Shown here: in pieces, positions 54,990 through 63,584 of the stretch
How the letters are laid out: each line of letters starts with the position of its first letter
Position numbering within the stretch: the first letter of the stretch is position 1
Assembly: GCA_030142905.1 (NCBI GenBank)
Contig: JASJOG010000158.1
Coordinates: 567,501 to 631,500 of the forward strand
Source of the DNA: Heliopora coerulea
Lineage: Eukaryota > Cnidaria > Anthozoa > Scleralcyonacea > Helioporidae
Length of the DNA: 64,000 bases
Direction of reading: 5' to 3'
The notes under the pieces: model-generated
Database searches by the model: none
Told to the model about the DNA's origin: nothing
The model's input: the letters and a program-made list of their open reading frames with translations, nothing else
Position numbers and translations under genes: made by a program

Positions 54990-55175
54990 ACATTCTCGAA
55001 ATTGATCAATTTTCTCACATTCTCGAAATTAGTTAATTTTGTAACATTCTCGAAATTGATCAAATTAATTATAATTTCGAAATTAGTCAAATTCTTCACA
55101 TTTTCGAAATTGGTCAATTATGTTGAATTTTCGAAATTAACCAAATTCATAACATTTTTAAAATCGTTATAAAAA
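54990..55175. repeat. 27-bp tandem repeat array
   Basis: Six 27-bp units start at 54,990, 55,017, 55,044, 55,071, 55,098 and 55,125, with a seventh, shortened unit at 55,152-55,175. The core is ACATTYTCGAAATTRRTCAA. The last unit ends TTATAAAAA and is followed directly by the ATG of the next gene. Confidence 0.9.
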
Positions 55176-55550
55176 ATGGGAAATTGTGTTTCAAAATCAA
55201 AATCTAAAAATACCTCACATATTGAAAAATCTGAAAAGGAAAAAAAGTTAGATCCACCAGTTTTGGATCTTTATGGTAATCCACCAATAAATTTTAGAAA
55301 AATTCAAAAAAGTGGTTTTAGAATTGGTGCTCATGTTGATATTGGGGTCAAAGATTTTGAAGCTGGGATCACTTTTGGAAGAAATTGTATACAGGAAGCT
55401 AATTTTTCAGAAAATAATAATCATTTAAAGTTGTTAAAATCTTTACAAAATGAAGATTGGATTTCAAGCATAGAAAAAGATAAAATAATTGCTTCATTAA
55501 TTGATTTAAATAAAAAAGACCAGAATGCAAAACCACAAAAAGAGGATTAA
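55176..55550 (+). CDS. Small protein with predicted N-terminal lipidation
   Basis: 124 codons, starting MGNCVSKSKSKN: Gly2 with Ser6 fits an N-myristoylation site and Cys4 could be palmitoylated, so membrane attachment is likely. A basic N-terminal stretch is followed by PVLDLYGNPPINFRKIQKSG and a GITFGRNCIQEANF segment; no domain is recognised. It is the only plus-strand gene at this end, convergent with the next gene, and its ATG directly follows the 27-bp array. Confidence 0.7.
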   Translation: MGNCVSKSKSKNTSHIEKSEKEKKLDPPVLDLYGNPPINFRKIQKSGFRIGAHVDIGVKDFEAGITFGRNCIQEANFSENNNHLKLLKSLQNEDWISSIEKDKIIASLIDLNKKDQNAKPQKED

Positions 55551-55634
55551 AAATAATTTTATAATTTGATATATATTATAAAATTAATTTGTTTATGTAT
55601 CATCTGCTTCGAGGTCATGTGAATTTTGTGAATT

Positions 55635-56129
55635 TTATGAATTCTGTGATTTTGCTTTTTTAGTACGTTTTTTAATAACATGTTTTCCAACTGTAATTCC
55701 CCCAGATAATATTCCAAGATATGGTAGATATGGAGTTAGTTCTCCAACCACAGATTTTACATCTCTTTTTAATAATTTATCTCTCACTAATTCTTTTTCC
55801 AATTCTTCGCTACTTTCAATTGCTTCTAAACCACCTAATAAATCTGCAAATTTACTAATTAATAAATCTGTTAAAAATGCATTTGTTTTTTCTGCATGTT
55901 TAATTTCATATTCAGCATGAATTTTTAATATAACTTTATCATTTGCTTTTTTCAAATTTTGAACTGATTGAGTAATTTCCCCATCTTCAGATAATCTTAT
56001 CAATTCTTCGCGTTTTTTCATTACTTCTTTTTTAACATCTTGCGTTTGCTTCTCTTGAGCACTTGCGGGTGTATCTGATTCCATTTGCGGAACTTCTACA
56101 TATTCACTATGATAACTTGTTTCACTCAT
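55635..56129 (-). CDS. Viral hypothetical protein, helical
   Basis: 164 codons, mostly charged helix (KKEVMKKREELIRLSE, AEYEIKHAEKTNAFLTDLL) with a C-terminal hydrophobic-glycine stretch (LPYLGILSGGITVGKHV) and a basic end KKRTKKAK. No family recognised. Its ATG lies in TATAAAATAAATGA and overlaps the last codons of the ATPase gene by 8 bases. Confidence 0.72.
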   Translation of the reverse strand: MSETSYHSEYVEVPQMESDTPASAQEKQTQDVKKEVMKKREELIRLSEDGEITQSVQNLKKANDKVILKIHAEYEIKHAEKTNAFLTDLLISKFADLLGGLEAIESSEELEKELVRDKLLKRDVKSVVGELTPYLPYLGILSGGITVGKHVIKKRTKKAKSQNS

Positions 56130-56719
56130 TTATTTTATAATCAAATGGAAAAATTAAATTTATTTCCAAGCATGAATATTTTTTTGTTTTTAATGTTTCT
56201 AAAATTTTTTCCAATTCTTTGCAGTCATCCACACCTAAATATTCTTGAATTATTGTTGACATATCTTTTTTACTTGGATTATAAAATGTAACTAATTTTG
56301 AAATATTTTCTCTAAATGGTTTAGCAATAGATGTTAGTTGTTGTGTAATTACAACAACAGAAAGATTATAATGTCTAGCACTAAATCCTAATTTAACCAA
56401 CACACTTGTTCTATTTTTACATTTTTTCCACTTGCACAATCATCAAGAATAATTAAACTTTTACTTCCTTTTGAAAAGTTAACTATAAATTTTAACCAAT
56501 CTTCAACGTTGTTTTGATCGCAAGGAATAGCAATAAAATCTTCATCTTTATCATATTTCCAATTTTCATAAGTTTTATTCCATTCAAACGTAGGACAAAT
56601 TAAAAAATATAATCAAAATAATTTTTATATTCTGATTCTATAAAATCTAAAAGATATTTTGTTTTTCCACAAGCAGTCATTCCAACAATTATCATATTAA
56701 ATGGTTTTTTGTCATTCAT
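56122..56719 (-). pseudogene. Packaging ATPase (FtsK/HerA, A32-like), two frameshifts
   Basis: The start near 56,719 reads MNDKKPFNMIIVGMTACGKT, an almost immediate Walker A. Walker B is LIILDDCA near 56,450, followed by VVVITQQLTS (sensor strand with Gln) in 56,122-56,439. The family pumps genomes into capsids in Polintons, adintoviruses and large DNA viruses. At about 199 codons it is of normal short length. The frame changes once in a T run near 56,610 and once in an A run near 56,420, so it is not open as read. Start motif TTATAAATAAAAAATG. Confidence 0.78.
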
Positions 56720-56745
56720 TTTTTATTTATAATCTTGTTCTGTTT

Positions 56746-57983
56746 TCAAAATTGAATTGAAGCCAGATCTTTATTTACAATATTTAGCAATCCATCACTT
56801 ATCACAAATATATGACACATTACATTTGCAGAAATAGCAGTTTTTTTAATTTCTAACAATAATCCAGACTGTGTATTTACTAATTTTTTACCAGTTCCAT
56901 AAACAAAGTTATCATCTAATGTTCTTAAATCCACACATAATGCAAATGAATCTTTATAAAATTTTTCAATATCCATAACTGCATCACAGTCAAAATATCC
57001 ACAGCAAAATATTCTAAATGCTTCTTCAAAAAATCTTCTTTTCGGAAAACCTTGGGAATATATGCTATTTGGTACTCCTTCAACAGAAATTTTGACATCT
57101 GTTATATTTGGGTAAACAAATTGCTCACTATCTGTTATAGTTTTATTTCTAAATAACAACACAACTGCTTTCATACTTTTCCATGGAATATTTATGGTTT
57201 CATTATGTAAAGTCGCGTCTTTATCCCATTCTACTGTTTTCATCAAAGTTACATAATTATATGATAATGATCTTCCAGTAGTGTAATTTGTTAAAACATC
57301 AATTGCTAAATCTGGGTTTTCAATAGTTTCATATTCCAATTCTAAATTTTCCAAAGTATATCCACCAACACTTTCTCCACTTTGTGCTACCATAATTTCA
57401 CTAGCTTTTGGAAAAGTTAAAATATATTGAAAATTGTTAATCATTCCATAAGGAGCATATAATCCATGATCTGAGAGTATTTTTTCTAATTTTAAACATT
57501 GTTTTGTTCCATAAATATCATACATTAATTTATCAGAAGCTTTTTCAACAGTTCCACTTGTTGCTCCAGAGTCATCTTTTGAAATTAATTTTCTAAGGTT
57601 TTCTCGAGCGATTCCATATTCAACCATATCTGCTCTTTCGGATTTAGTTTTCCAGAGATCTTTGTAAATTTCCAAAATAGATTCTCCACTATTATTGTAA
57701 ACAATTTCTCCACAAATTTAACAACCAATCTTTTCTTTAACAATTTTGATAAATTATTTAAAAACCACGATTTAGTATTTGCATTTTTAAAATTAAATAA
57801 CAATTTTAATGAATCAGGAACAAGACACAAATTAGGATTTAATTTTGGAATATCTATATAAAGCTCTTCTTCAGGATTTACTTTATTCGGATTTAAAGTT
57901 ACAACATGTCTTGTTCTGGTTCCTTTAATGTCACTCATTTTTGATCTTTTATATCCTGGATATAATTCGTCTATTCTATTCAT
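56746..57983 (-). pseudogene. Probable major capsid protein (double jelly-roll type), one frameshift
   Basis: Two overlapping frames (57,585-57,983 and 56,746-57,675) together cover about 410 codons. The first has TRHVVTLNPNKVNPEEELYI and WFLNNLSKLLKKRLVVKF. The second has EIYKDLWKTKSERADMVEYG, LKLEKILSDHGLYAPYGMIN and EIMVAQSGESVGGYTLENLE, then beta-rich sequence to the end. Similar proteins occur widely in cnidarian Polinton-like elements (recalled from general knowledge, no search made), where the position next to the ATPase marks the capsid gene. A one-base frameshift lies in a T run near 57,718. The start lies in TATAATAATAAATGA. Confidence 0.65.
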
Positions 57984-58008
57984 TTATTATTATACAAAAA
58001 AAAATTTT

Positions 58009-58848
58009 TTAATCTTTATTAACCTTTCGGTATTCCTTATTCTTTCGGTATTCCTTATATTCATTGTATAAAAAGTAAGTAATTGCAATAACTAATATCC
58101 ATAAATTCTTAGCTAGAAAAGCAATACCTTTTGCACCCCATGATAATATTTGAGAAATTAAATTTAAAACTGCTGAAATGACTGTGCCAAAATTTTTACC
58201 TATATTTGCAAGTGATTTTGCTAATTTTCCAAGTGCATTTGCACCTTTTTTCAATGCATTTCTTGCCCCAATAACTATTACTGTAATTATACTTGCTACA
58301 GAAATTGCTACTGCTGATAAACCTGCGAGATTTTCTTTTGACCATTTTTTAAATCTTTCTAATCTTCCAAGGTCAGATTCTTCAGCATTTTCATTTAAAA
58401 TCTGTATTCCTTCTTCACTAATTGGTTTTTCATCATTTTCAAGTCTCGTTTTATCTGCATATAATTTTGCAATTTCTGAAAAACTCTTATATATACTTTT
58501 TTGGGGTTCAGCTGTTTCTAAATCAGATTTATTTTTCCAATATTCATATTCTCTATCAAATGCTTTAATTTTTTCTCTAAAAACTTTTTCTTTTTCTTCT
58601 TTTGGTAAATCAACGTAATCAACACCACCAACCGGAGAGACAGCTTCTTCAAAATTTAATAAACCTCTAAATTCTCTTAATTCATCTGAATCAAATAATG
58701 ATCTTCTTGGATCATTTACATCTTCAATTAATTTAATCAAGTTATTTTCATCAATTATTCTATTAACTTCATTATCAATTTGTGAAATGGTGCTTTCAAC
58801 TATATTTTTTCTCTCAATCTCTTTCATTTCAAGATTTTCATCGTACAT
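58009..58848 (-). CDS. Viral membrane protein, two hydrophobic segments
   Basis: 279 codons. Residues 1-165 are charged and helical. About 172-195 (GLSAVAISVASIITVIVIGA) and 246-261 (LWILVIAITYFLY) are membrane-like, and between them lies an amphipathic stretch (LKKGANALGKLAKSLANIGK, then AVLNLISQILSWG). The tail is basic. It is a candidate minor virion or membrane-lytic component, but no homology is claimed. Start context TTATAGATGAAAAAATG departs from the common motif. Confidence 0.68.
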   Translation of the reverse strand: MYDENLEMKEIERKNIVESTISQIDNEVNRIIDENNLIKLIEDVNDPRRSLFDSDELREFRGLLNFEEAVSPVGGVDYVDLPKEEKEKVFREKIKAFDREYEYWKNKSDLETAEPQKSIYKSFSEIAKLYADKTRLENDEKPISEEGIQILNENAEESDLGRLERFKKWSKENLAGLSAVAISVASIITVIVIGARNALKKGANALGKLAKSLANIGKNFGTVISAVLNLISQILSWGAKGIAFLAKNLWILVIAITYFLYNEYKEYRKNKEYRKVNKD

Positions 58849-58856
58849 TTTTTCAT

Positions 58857-59351
58857 CTATAATAGAATCTGATGTTTTTTATATTCTTGTTTTGCTTTTT
58901 CAAAAATATTTTTGAATTCATTAACATTTAACTTATTCTTTCTTACAAATAATTCTGGTTTATTATTGGTAATATTACCAATTTTTAAATCTTTGAAAAT
59001 AATTGAAACATTTCCTTTTTCATCGTTAACAAACTTAGTTTTTTCTAACAATATATTATTATTTTTCCCATTTTTCTTTTCAGGAGTGAAACCAAATATA
59101 TCTTTGAAAATATCTTTTTTATCATTAGTTATTACTCTTTTAATTAATCCCAAATTTTTTTTGAATTTTTTAAAATATTCAACCCAAACTTTATTTTGAT
59201 CAGTTTGACTTGTTGGGGGTAACAATCTAGTAGTTTCTCCAGTGTCTAAATTGGTGTCAGCATATTCACCTTGATCTTCCTCTTCACGTATTTTATCCCT
59301 CATTTCAATATTTTCTACACTGTTAAAATCATCATAATCTTCACCGCTCAT
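58857..59351 (-). CDS. Viral hypothetical protein
   Basis: 164 codons with an acidic N-terminus (MSGEDYDDFNSVENIEMRDK), then TRLLPPTSQ, FKDIFGFTPEKKNGK and a beta-like VSIIFKDLKIGNITNNK. No domain is recognised. It is five bases from the integrase stop and eight from the next gene, within the leftward operon-like series. Starts in ATATAAAATAAATGA. Confidence 0.68.
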   Translation of the reverse strand: MSGEDYDDFNSVENIEMRDKIREEEDQGEYADTNLDTGETTRLLPPTSQTDQNKVWVEYFKKFKKNLGLIKRVITNDKKDIFKDIFGFTPEKKNGKNNNILLEKTKFVNDEKGNVSIIFKDLKIGNITNNKPELFVRKNKLNVNEFKNIFEKAKQEYKKHQILL

Positions 59352-59356
59352 TTATT

Positions 59357-60349
59357 TTATATGCTTTTTGTTTTTTCAGTCACCACAGACAATTCTTGTT
59401 CATAAAATTTTCCAATATTTGGTTCTCCTTCTAAATCTTCTATTTCATACATGTTTGGATCACCTATAAATACTTTAGCAATTTTAAAAATTTCTTCTGT
59501 AAAATTTGCTAAATAACCTTTAGCAAATATATTCTTATATTTAGAAATTCTAACAGTATCACCAATTTTAAATTTGGGAATGGAAAATTCACCTGGGGTT
59601 CCATACAGTGTAATCCATACTTGATACTTGTTAGAATCGTTTACATCAACAGGTTTCATTTGAGTTGTCTTATGTTTAGTATTATTATAATTTTTTACAA
59701 GCTTGTCTAAAATGCCAATCCAATTATAAGTTTCATTGTTATAGAAATATTTCCACGTGGATGTTTTTAGAGTTCTGTTAAATCTTTCAACTATAGCTGC
59801 TTTTTTAACAGATTTTGTGGAAAAATATTTAACACCTACATCGCCAGTTTCTCTCAATAAACTTTTTACACCAACATTATAAAATTCTTTTCCTTCATCA
59901 AATTGAGCAACTTTTGGATATTCACCAAATCTTATTTTGAATTTTTTCAATAATTCATCTGCAGCTTTTGTCATGTTTTTAGTATCTTTTCTGTAAACAG
60001 GAATAGCGAATGCATATCGACTTAGAATTTCAACAGCTGTCAGTATCCAATAATATCCTTTGTTTTGTTTTTGATATTTTCTCATATCAATTAAGTCCAT
60101 TTGTATTTGATCAGCTAAATCTTTAACAAATGTTTTTTGGAATTTATGTCTTCTAACAATTGGTTTATATCTTGTAAAAGTATCTTGTGATTCTAACCAT
60201 TCTTTCACAATTTTTCTACTGACTTTTAACCCCTTTTCTTTTGCTTTCTGATAAAGTCTTTCTGCAGATTGATAACCTGTTTCTGTGTTGTAATAAATAT
60301 CTCTTAACTCTTGTTCAATAACAACTTCTTTGTCACTAACTTTATTCAT
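59357..60349 (-). CDS. Retrovirus-like integrase (rve, DDE) of Polinton type
   Basis: 330 codons, fully open. Residues 20-60 form an HTH/zinc-replacement region (GYQSAERLYQKAKEKGLKVS). The catalytic core has D85 in IQMDLIDMR, D151 in AQFDEGKEF and E188 in IVERFNRTLK, the D,D,~35,E triad. KTTQMKPVDVN and an SH3/chromo-like C-terminus (FKIGDTVRISKYKNIFAKGY) follow, as in Polinton and Maverick integrases. The enzyme inserts linear viral DNA into chromosomes. The start motif is AATAAAAATAAATGAA. Confidence 0.93.
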   Translation of the reverse strand: MNKVSDKEVVIEQELRDIYYNTETGYQSAERLYQKAKEKGLKVSRKIVKEWLESQDTFTRYKPIVRRHKFQKTFVKDLADQIQMDLIDMRKYQKQNKGYYWILTAVEILSRYAFAIPVYRKDTKNMTKAADELLKKFKIRFGEYPKVAQFDEGKEFYNVGVKSLLRETGDVGVKYFSTKSVKKAAIVERFNRTLKTSTWKYFYNNETYNWIGILDKLVKNYNNTKHKTTQMKPVDVNDSNKYQVWITLYGTPGEFSIPKFKIGDTVRISKYKNIFAKGYLANFTEEIFKIAKVFIGDPNMYEIEDLEGEPNIGKFYEQELSVVTEKTKSI

Positions 60350-60370
60350 TTATTTTTATTAAAATAAACA
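60350..60370. promoter_or_regulatory. 21-bp divergent intergenic region (bidirectional promoter)
   Basis: Only TTATTTTTATTAAAATAAACA separates the integrase ATG (leftward) from the next ATG (rightward). It reads as an AAAATAAA-type start motif in both directions, suggesting one shared promoter core for both gene sets. Confidence 0.55.
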
Positions 60371-61873
60371 ATGAATTCAACTGAAGAAATGGAAAGAAAA
60401 TATTATGGAAAAAATTATGACTATGTTATGAAAAATATTAAAGAAGATCTTGAATTGGAGAAAAAATATTTTAAAAAAAAATATCCGTATGCAGACATGT
60501 CAAAGTTTTCTTTCGAAGCTGATTTTGATAAAAATGCTGTTTTTCAAGGTTATCATGTTTGGTTTAAAAATTCACAATATATTTCAACAGACACAAATTC
60601 AGACAAGTTTAAAAATGATCCAAATATGACAAAATATCTTTATATTAACAAACCAAAACCAAACTTCCCAAAAATTTGGAAAATTGGAGGAAGCATACAA
60701 GCATTACCAAAAGGTAAAAGACATGTTGATTATTCAGGAAAACATTATTATTTTGATAATTTTCCTGCTCAATATTTTTTAAGTTATCCTATTAACCAGT
60801 TTAGAATTTATGTAAGCAACACAGATTATTTTCAAAGTAATTTACCCAGATTGAATATAACTACAGATGATAATGCAAAATGGTCGCTTAAAGAACCATA
60901 CTTTCAAAGCATTATCGGAGCATGGATTTCAACTTATGGATGTGGAATTTCAATGCAGCACTAATTATTTAATTCAAATACACCAAAACAAATTACATCA
61001 TTTATGAGATTTCATGTTTATTTTACAGTCAGAAGAATTATGCATCAACTTAGCAATGGTGATAATGAAACATTTTATAAATTTAATGCTGGTTTTTTAA
61101 AAGATCATTATCCAAAATGGACATATCAAGAAATTCTAAAAATAAAAAATGAACACCTAGGTGAAGATGTTGTTAAAACAGATCCACACAAGAGATATCA
61201 ACACGGTCCAGGTCAAATTAGAGATACTCAAAATGATTATAAAAAATTTGTTCCAAGATGGTCAAATGGTTTAACAAAAAATGGAACAGAATTATTAAAT
61301 CAATCCATTGAAGCTTATCTTTATTCAATCCTCGGAGCACAAGCAAGAACAAGACAAAGTATTGTTTCAAATGGAGCTTCAGCTTTAGAAACACAAAAGG
61401 TTTTTAGACAAATTTTTGAAGATTCAATTATAAATTATGACACATCAACCTGGATAAATAATATGAATACAGCAGTTTCATCAACAAATGTGGTTTTAAA
61501 TACTGCAATAAGTCCAACTTTATGGTTGATTCCATCATTTTTAATTATTTTAAAAGATCCTATTGAAGGATATAATAATAAATTAAAAGTTTCTGATGAA
61601 AATATGGTTTTTGGAATTAACGAAAATTTAAATTATTATGGGTCAAAGACCCGCGAAACAAAATTACAAGGAAATGAAGTAAAGAAAAATGAGTTCAAAA
61701 AAGATAAGAAAAATGAATCCAAAAAAGATTTGAAAAATAATACATTAAAAGACATTTCAAACCTTTCAAGTAAATCTCCAAAAATTATTTCCCCAAAAAC
61801 ATCAAGTGATAATTTAATTATTTTATCTTTATCAATAATTGGGGGAGTTTTAATTTCAAAATATATATTATAA
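60371..61873 (+). pseudogene. Viral virion-type protein with one in-frame stop
   Basis: Two frames in the same phase (60,371-60,964 and from 61,004) are separated by a single TAA at 60,962-60,964, giving about 500 codons in all. The first part has MTKYLYINKPKPNFPKIWKI and HYYFDNFPAQYFLSYPI. The second has AYLYSILGAQARTRQSIVSN and WINNMNTAVSSTNVVLN, a Lys-rich linker, and a C-terminal membrane-like LIILSLSIIGGVLISKYIL. I do not recognise the family; a virion or membrane-associated role is a guess from position among capsid genes. Confidence 0.65.
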
Positions 61874-61878
61874 AATAA

Positions 61879-62554
61879 ATGACAAATCTTAAAATATTTA
61901 TCAAACAAGACAAGACCGGTGAAAACCGTGAAAAAATAATTCAATTAGATGAACCACTTATATTAACTCATTGTGGGGGTTATATGTTTGTAAAATCAGT
62001 AAGTATATTTTGGAATTATAATAATTTATATCAAAATATTCATCATTATACTTATGATGGAACAAAAATTGAATTCAAAGACGGATATTATAACTTTAAT
62101 ATTTTAAAAACTGAATTTGAAAACGTTGGGGGAATAGAATTGGAAAAAGTGGAATTTTCTGGAAAATGCAAAATAAAATCGGATAAAACATTAAATTTAC
62201 AAACACTTGGTCCAATCATAGGATTTCCAGAAAATAAAGTTATACAAGCAAATACATTAACAGAGAGTGACAGCGAGGTAAATATTAATAACAACTTGGA
62301 ATATGTAAATATAAGCTGCAATATAATTGATAAAAGTAAAAAATTTTGTAGATGGTAAAAGAAGTGACATTCTTATTCAAATTCCAATAACAACAGAACA
62401 AACACCAAAAGGAAGTGTCTCAAAAATTTATCCACCTGAAGACAAAGGAGGGGTAAAATTATCAAATGGAATTTATAATGAATTGATATTCAAAGTAGAA
62501 GGAAACCATGGTGTTTCAATTGGAAATGTTTTATTAGAAATTATTATAAAATAA
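61879..62554 (+). pseudogene. Probable minor capsid protein (penton), one frameshift
   Basis: The first frame (61,879-62,358) has LKIFIKQDKTGE, ILTHCGGYMFVKSVSIFWNY, LQTLGPIIGFPENKVIQAN and NINNNLEYVNISCNIID. The second (62,327-62,554) continues with SDILIQIPITTEQTPKGSV and GIYNELIFKVEGNHG. The total is about 225 codons, the size and beta-strand pattern of the single jelly-roll penton proteins of Polinton-like viruses. The frame changes at an A run near 62,340. Starts in TTATAAAATAAATGA, six bases after the previous stop. Confidence 0.68.
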
Positions 62555-63571
62555 ATGAGTTTATTTTATGGATATGAAAACAAACATGAATCTGATTTAA
62601 AAGGAAAGCTATCTACTACAGGAGGAGATATGACAGGAGACATTAACATAGGGTCACATCATATAATAACATCAGTTGACCCAACAGAAAATGCACATTT
62701 AGCGAGGAAGAAATACGTCGATTACAATTTAAACACTCTCAAAAAGGATGTTAGTTTTTCAGTGTTGAAAGATAATTTTTCTTTGAAATTTCATAATTTA
62801 TATTTTGTTGAATATAATTCAATTTATGATTTATTGTTTGAAAGAAATGGTGGAAAAGTAAAAGAACTAACTGATTATGGAATTAAAGGAAACAATTTTA
62901 AACAAACAACAAAAAGTCTTCAACCTTCCTTGTGTTTAGAAAGTGAAAAGGAAGATAATAAATATTTTTTAAAATTTAATAATAATAGAATGATTTCAAA
63001 TTCCAACATTAATCCAATATCAGGAAATAAAGATATTGTAAATGTTTTTGTTGTTTATAAATTGAATTCTGTTCCTTCATCTGGAAGTGGTTGGTTAAAA
63101 GGAGGAATTTTTGGTCATGATAATGGAGGTTATGATAAATTTGTTTGTTTTGCAAATCCATCCACAAAAGAATTAGTTATTTCTGGAGATAGTGCTGATT
63201 TTTTCGGTATTGGCTCAAATCCTGTAAATCATAGAACACCAATTGCTGCTTTTCAATCAAAAGCAAATGCTGGAGTTTTGAATAAATGGATATGTTTGAG
63301 CATTCATTGGGATATGTATACAACACCAAATAATAAAAGTAGTGTTTATTGTAATGGGAAAAAGTTAACATCTTTTACATCCAAAACTGTTTCAGGAGAT
63401 ACAACTTTAACAATTGGAGATTTAAAAAATAACACAAATTCACCTTTTGATGGATCAATATCTTTCTTTTCAATTTTAAAACACGAAAAAATGACAGAAA
63501 AAGAAATTTTGTTTTATCATTATGTTCTTTGTAATTTATACAACGTCGATCATGATAATATAAATATATGA
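62555..63571 (+). CDS. Fibre-like protein: phage-tail-type head plus LamG/ConA-like lectin fold
   Basis: 338 codons, open. Residues 15-50 (LSTTGGDMTGDINIGSHHI and ARKKYVDYNL) repeat the TGGxMTGDLxMGxxxI...KKYVD signature of bacteriophage tail fibres. Residues about 130-325 form a beta-rich domain with KDIVNVFVVYKLNSV, GGIFGHDNGGYDKFVCFA, NKWICLSIHWD and a closing GSISFFSIL...EILFYHYVLCNLY, as in LamG-like jellyrolls. A host-cell attachment role is inferred. The ATG directly abuts the previous TAA in TATAAAATAAATGA. Confidence 0.78.
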   Translation: MSLFYGYENKHESDLKGKLSTTGGDMTGDINIGSHHIITSVDPTENAHLARKKYVDYNLNTLKKDVSFSVLKDNFSLKFHNLYFVEYNSIYDLLFERNGGKVKELTDYGIKGNNFKQTTKSLQPSLCLESEKEDNKYFLKFNNNRMISNSNINPISGNKDIVNVFVVYKLNSVPSSGSGWLKGGIFGHDNGGYDKFVCFANPSTKELVISGDSADFFGIGSNPVNHRTPIAAFQSKANAGVLNKWICLSIHWDMYTTPNNKSSVYCNGKKLTSFTSKTVSGDTTLTIGDLKNNTNSPFDGSISFFSILKHEKMTEKEILFYHYVLCNLYNVDHDNINI

Positions 63572-63584
63572 ATACATAAAATAA

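Noticed and set aside
58178..59199. Plus-strand frames opposite the viral membrane and hypothetical genes
   Set aside because: Antisense shadows; start motifs and spacing support the minus-strand genes.
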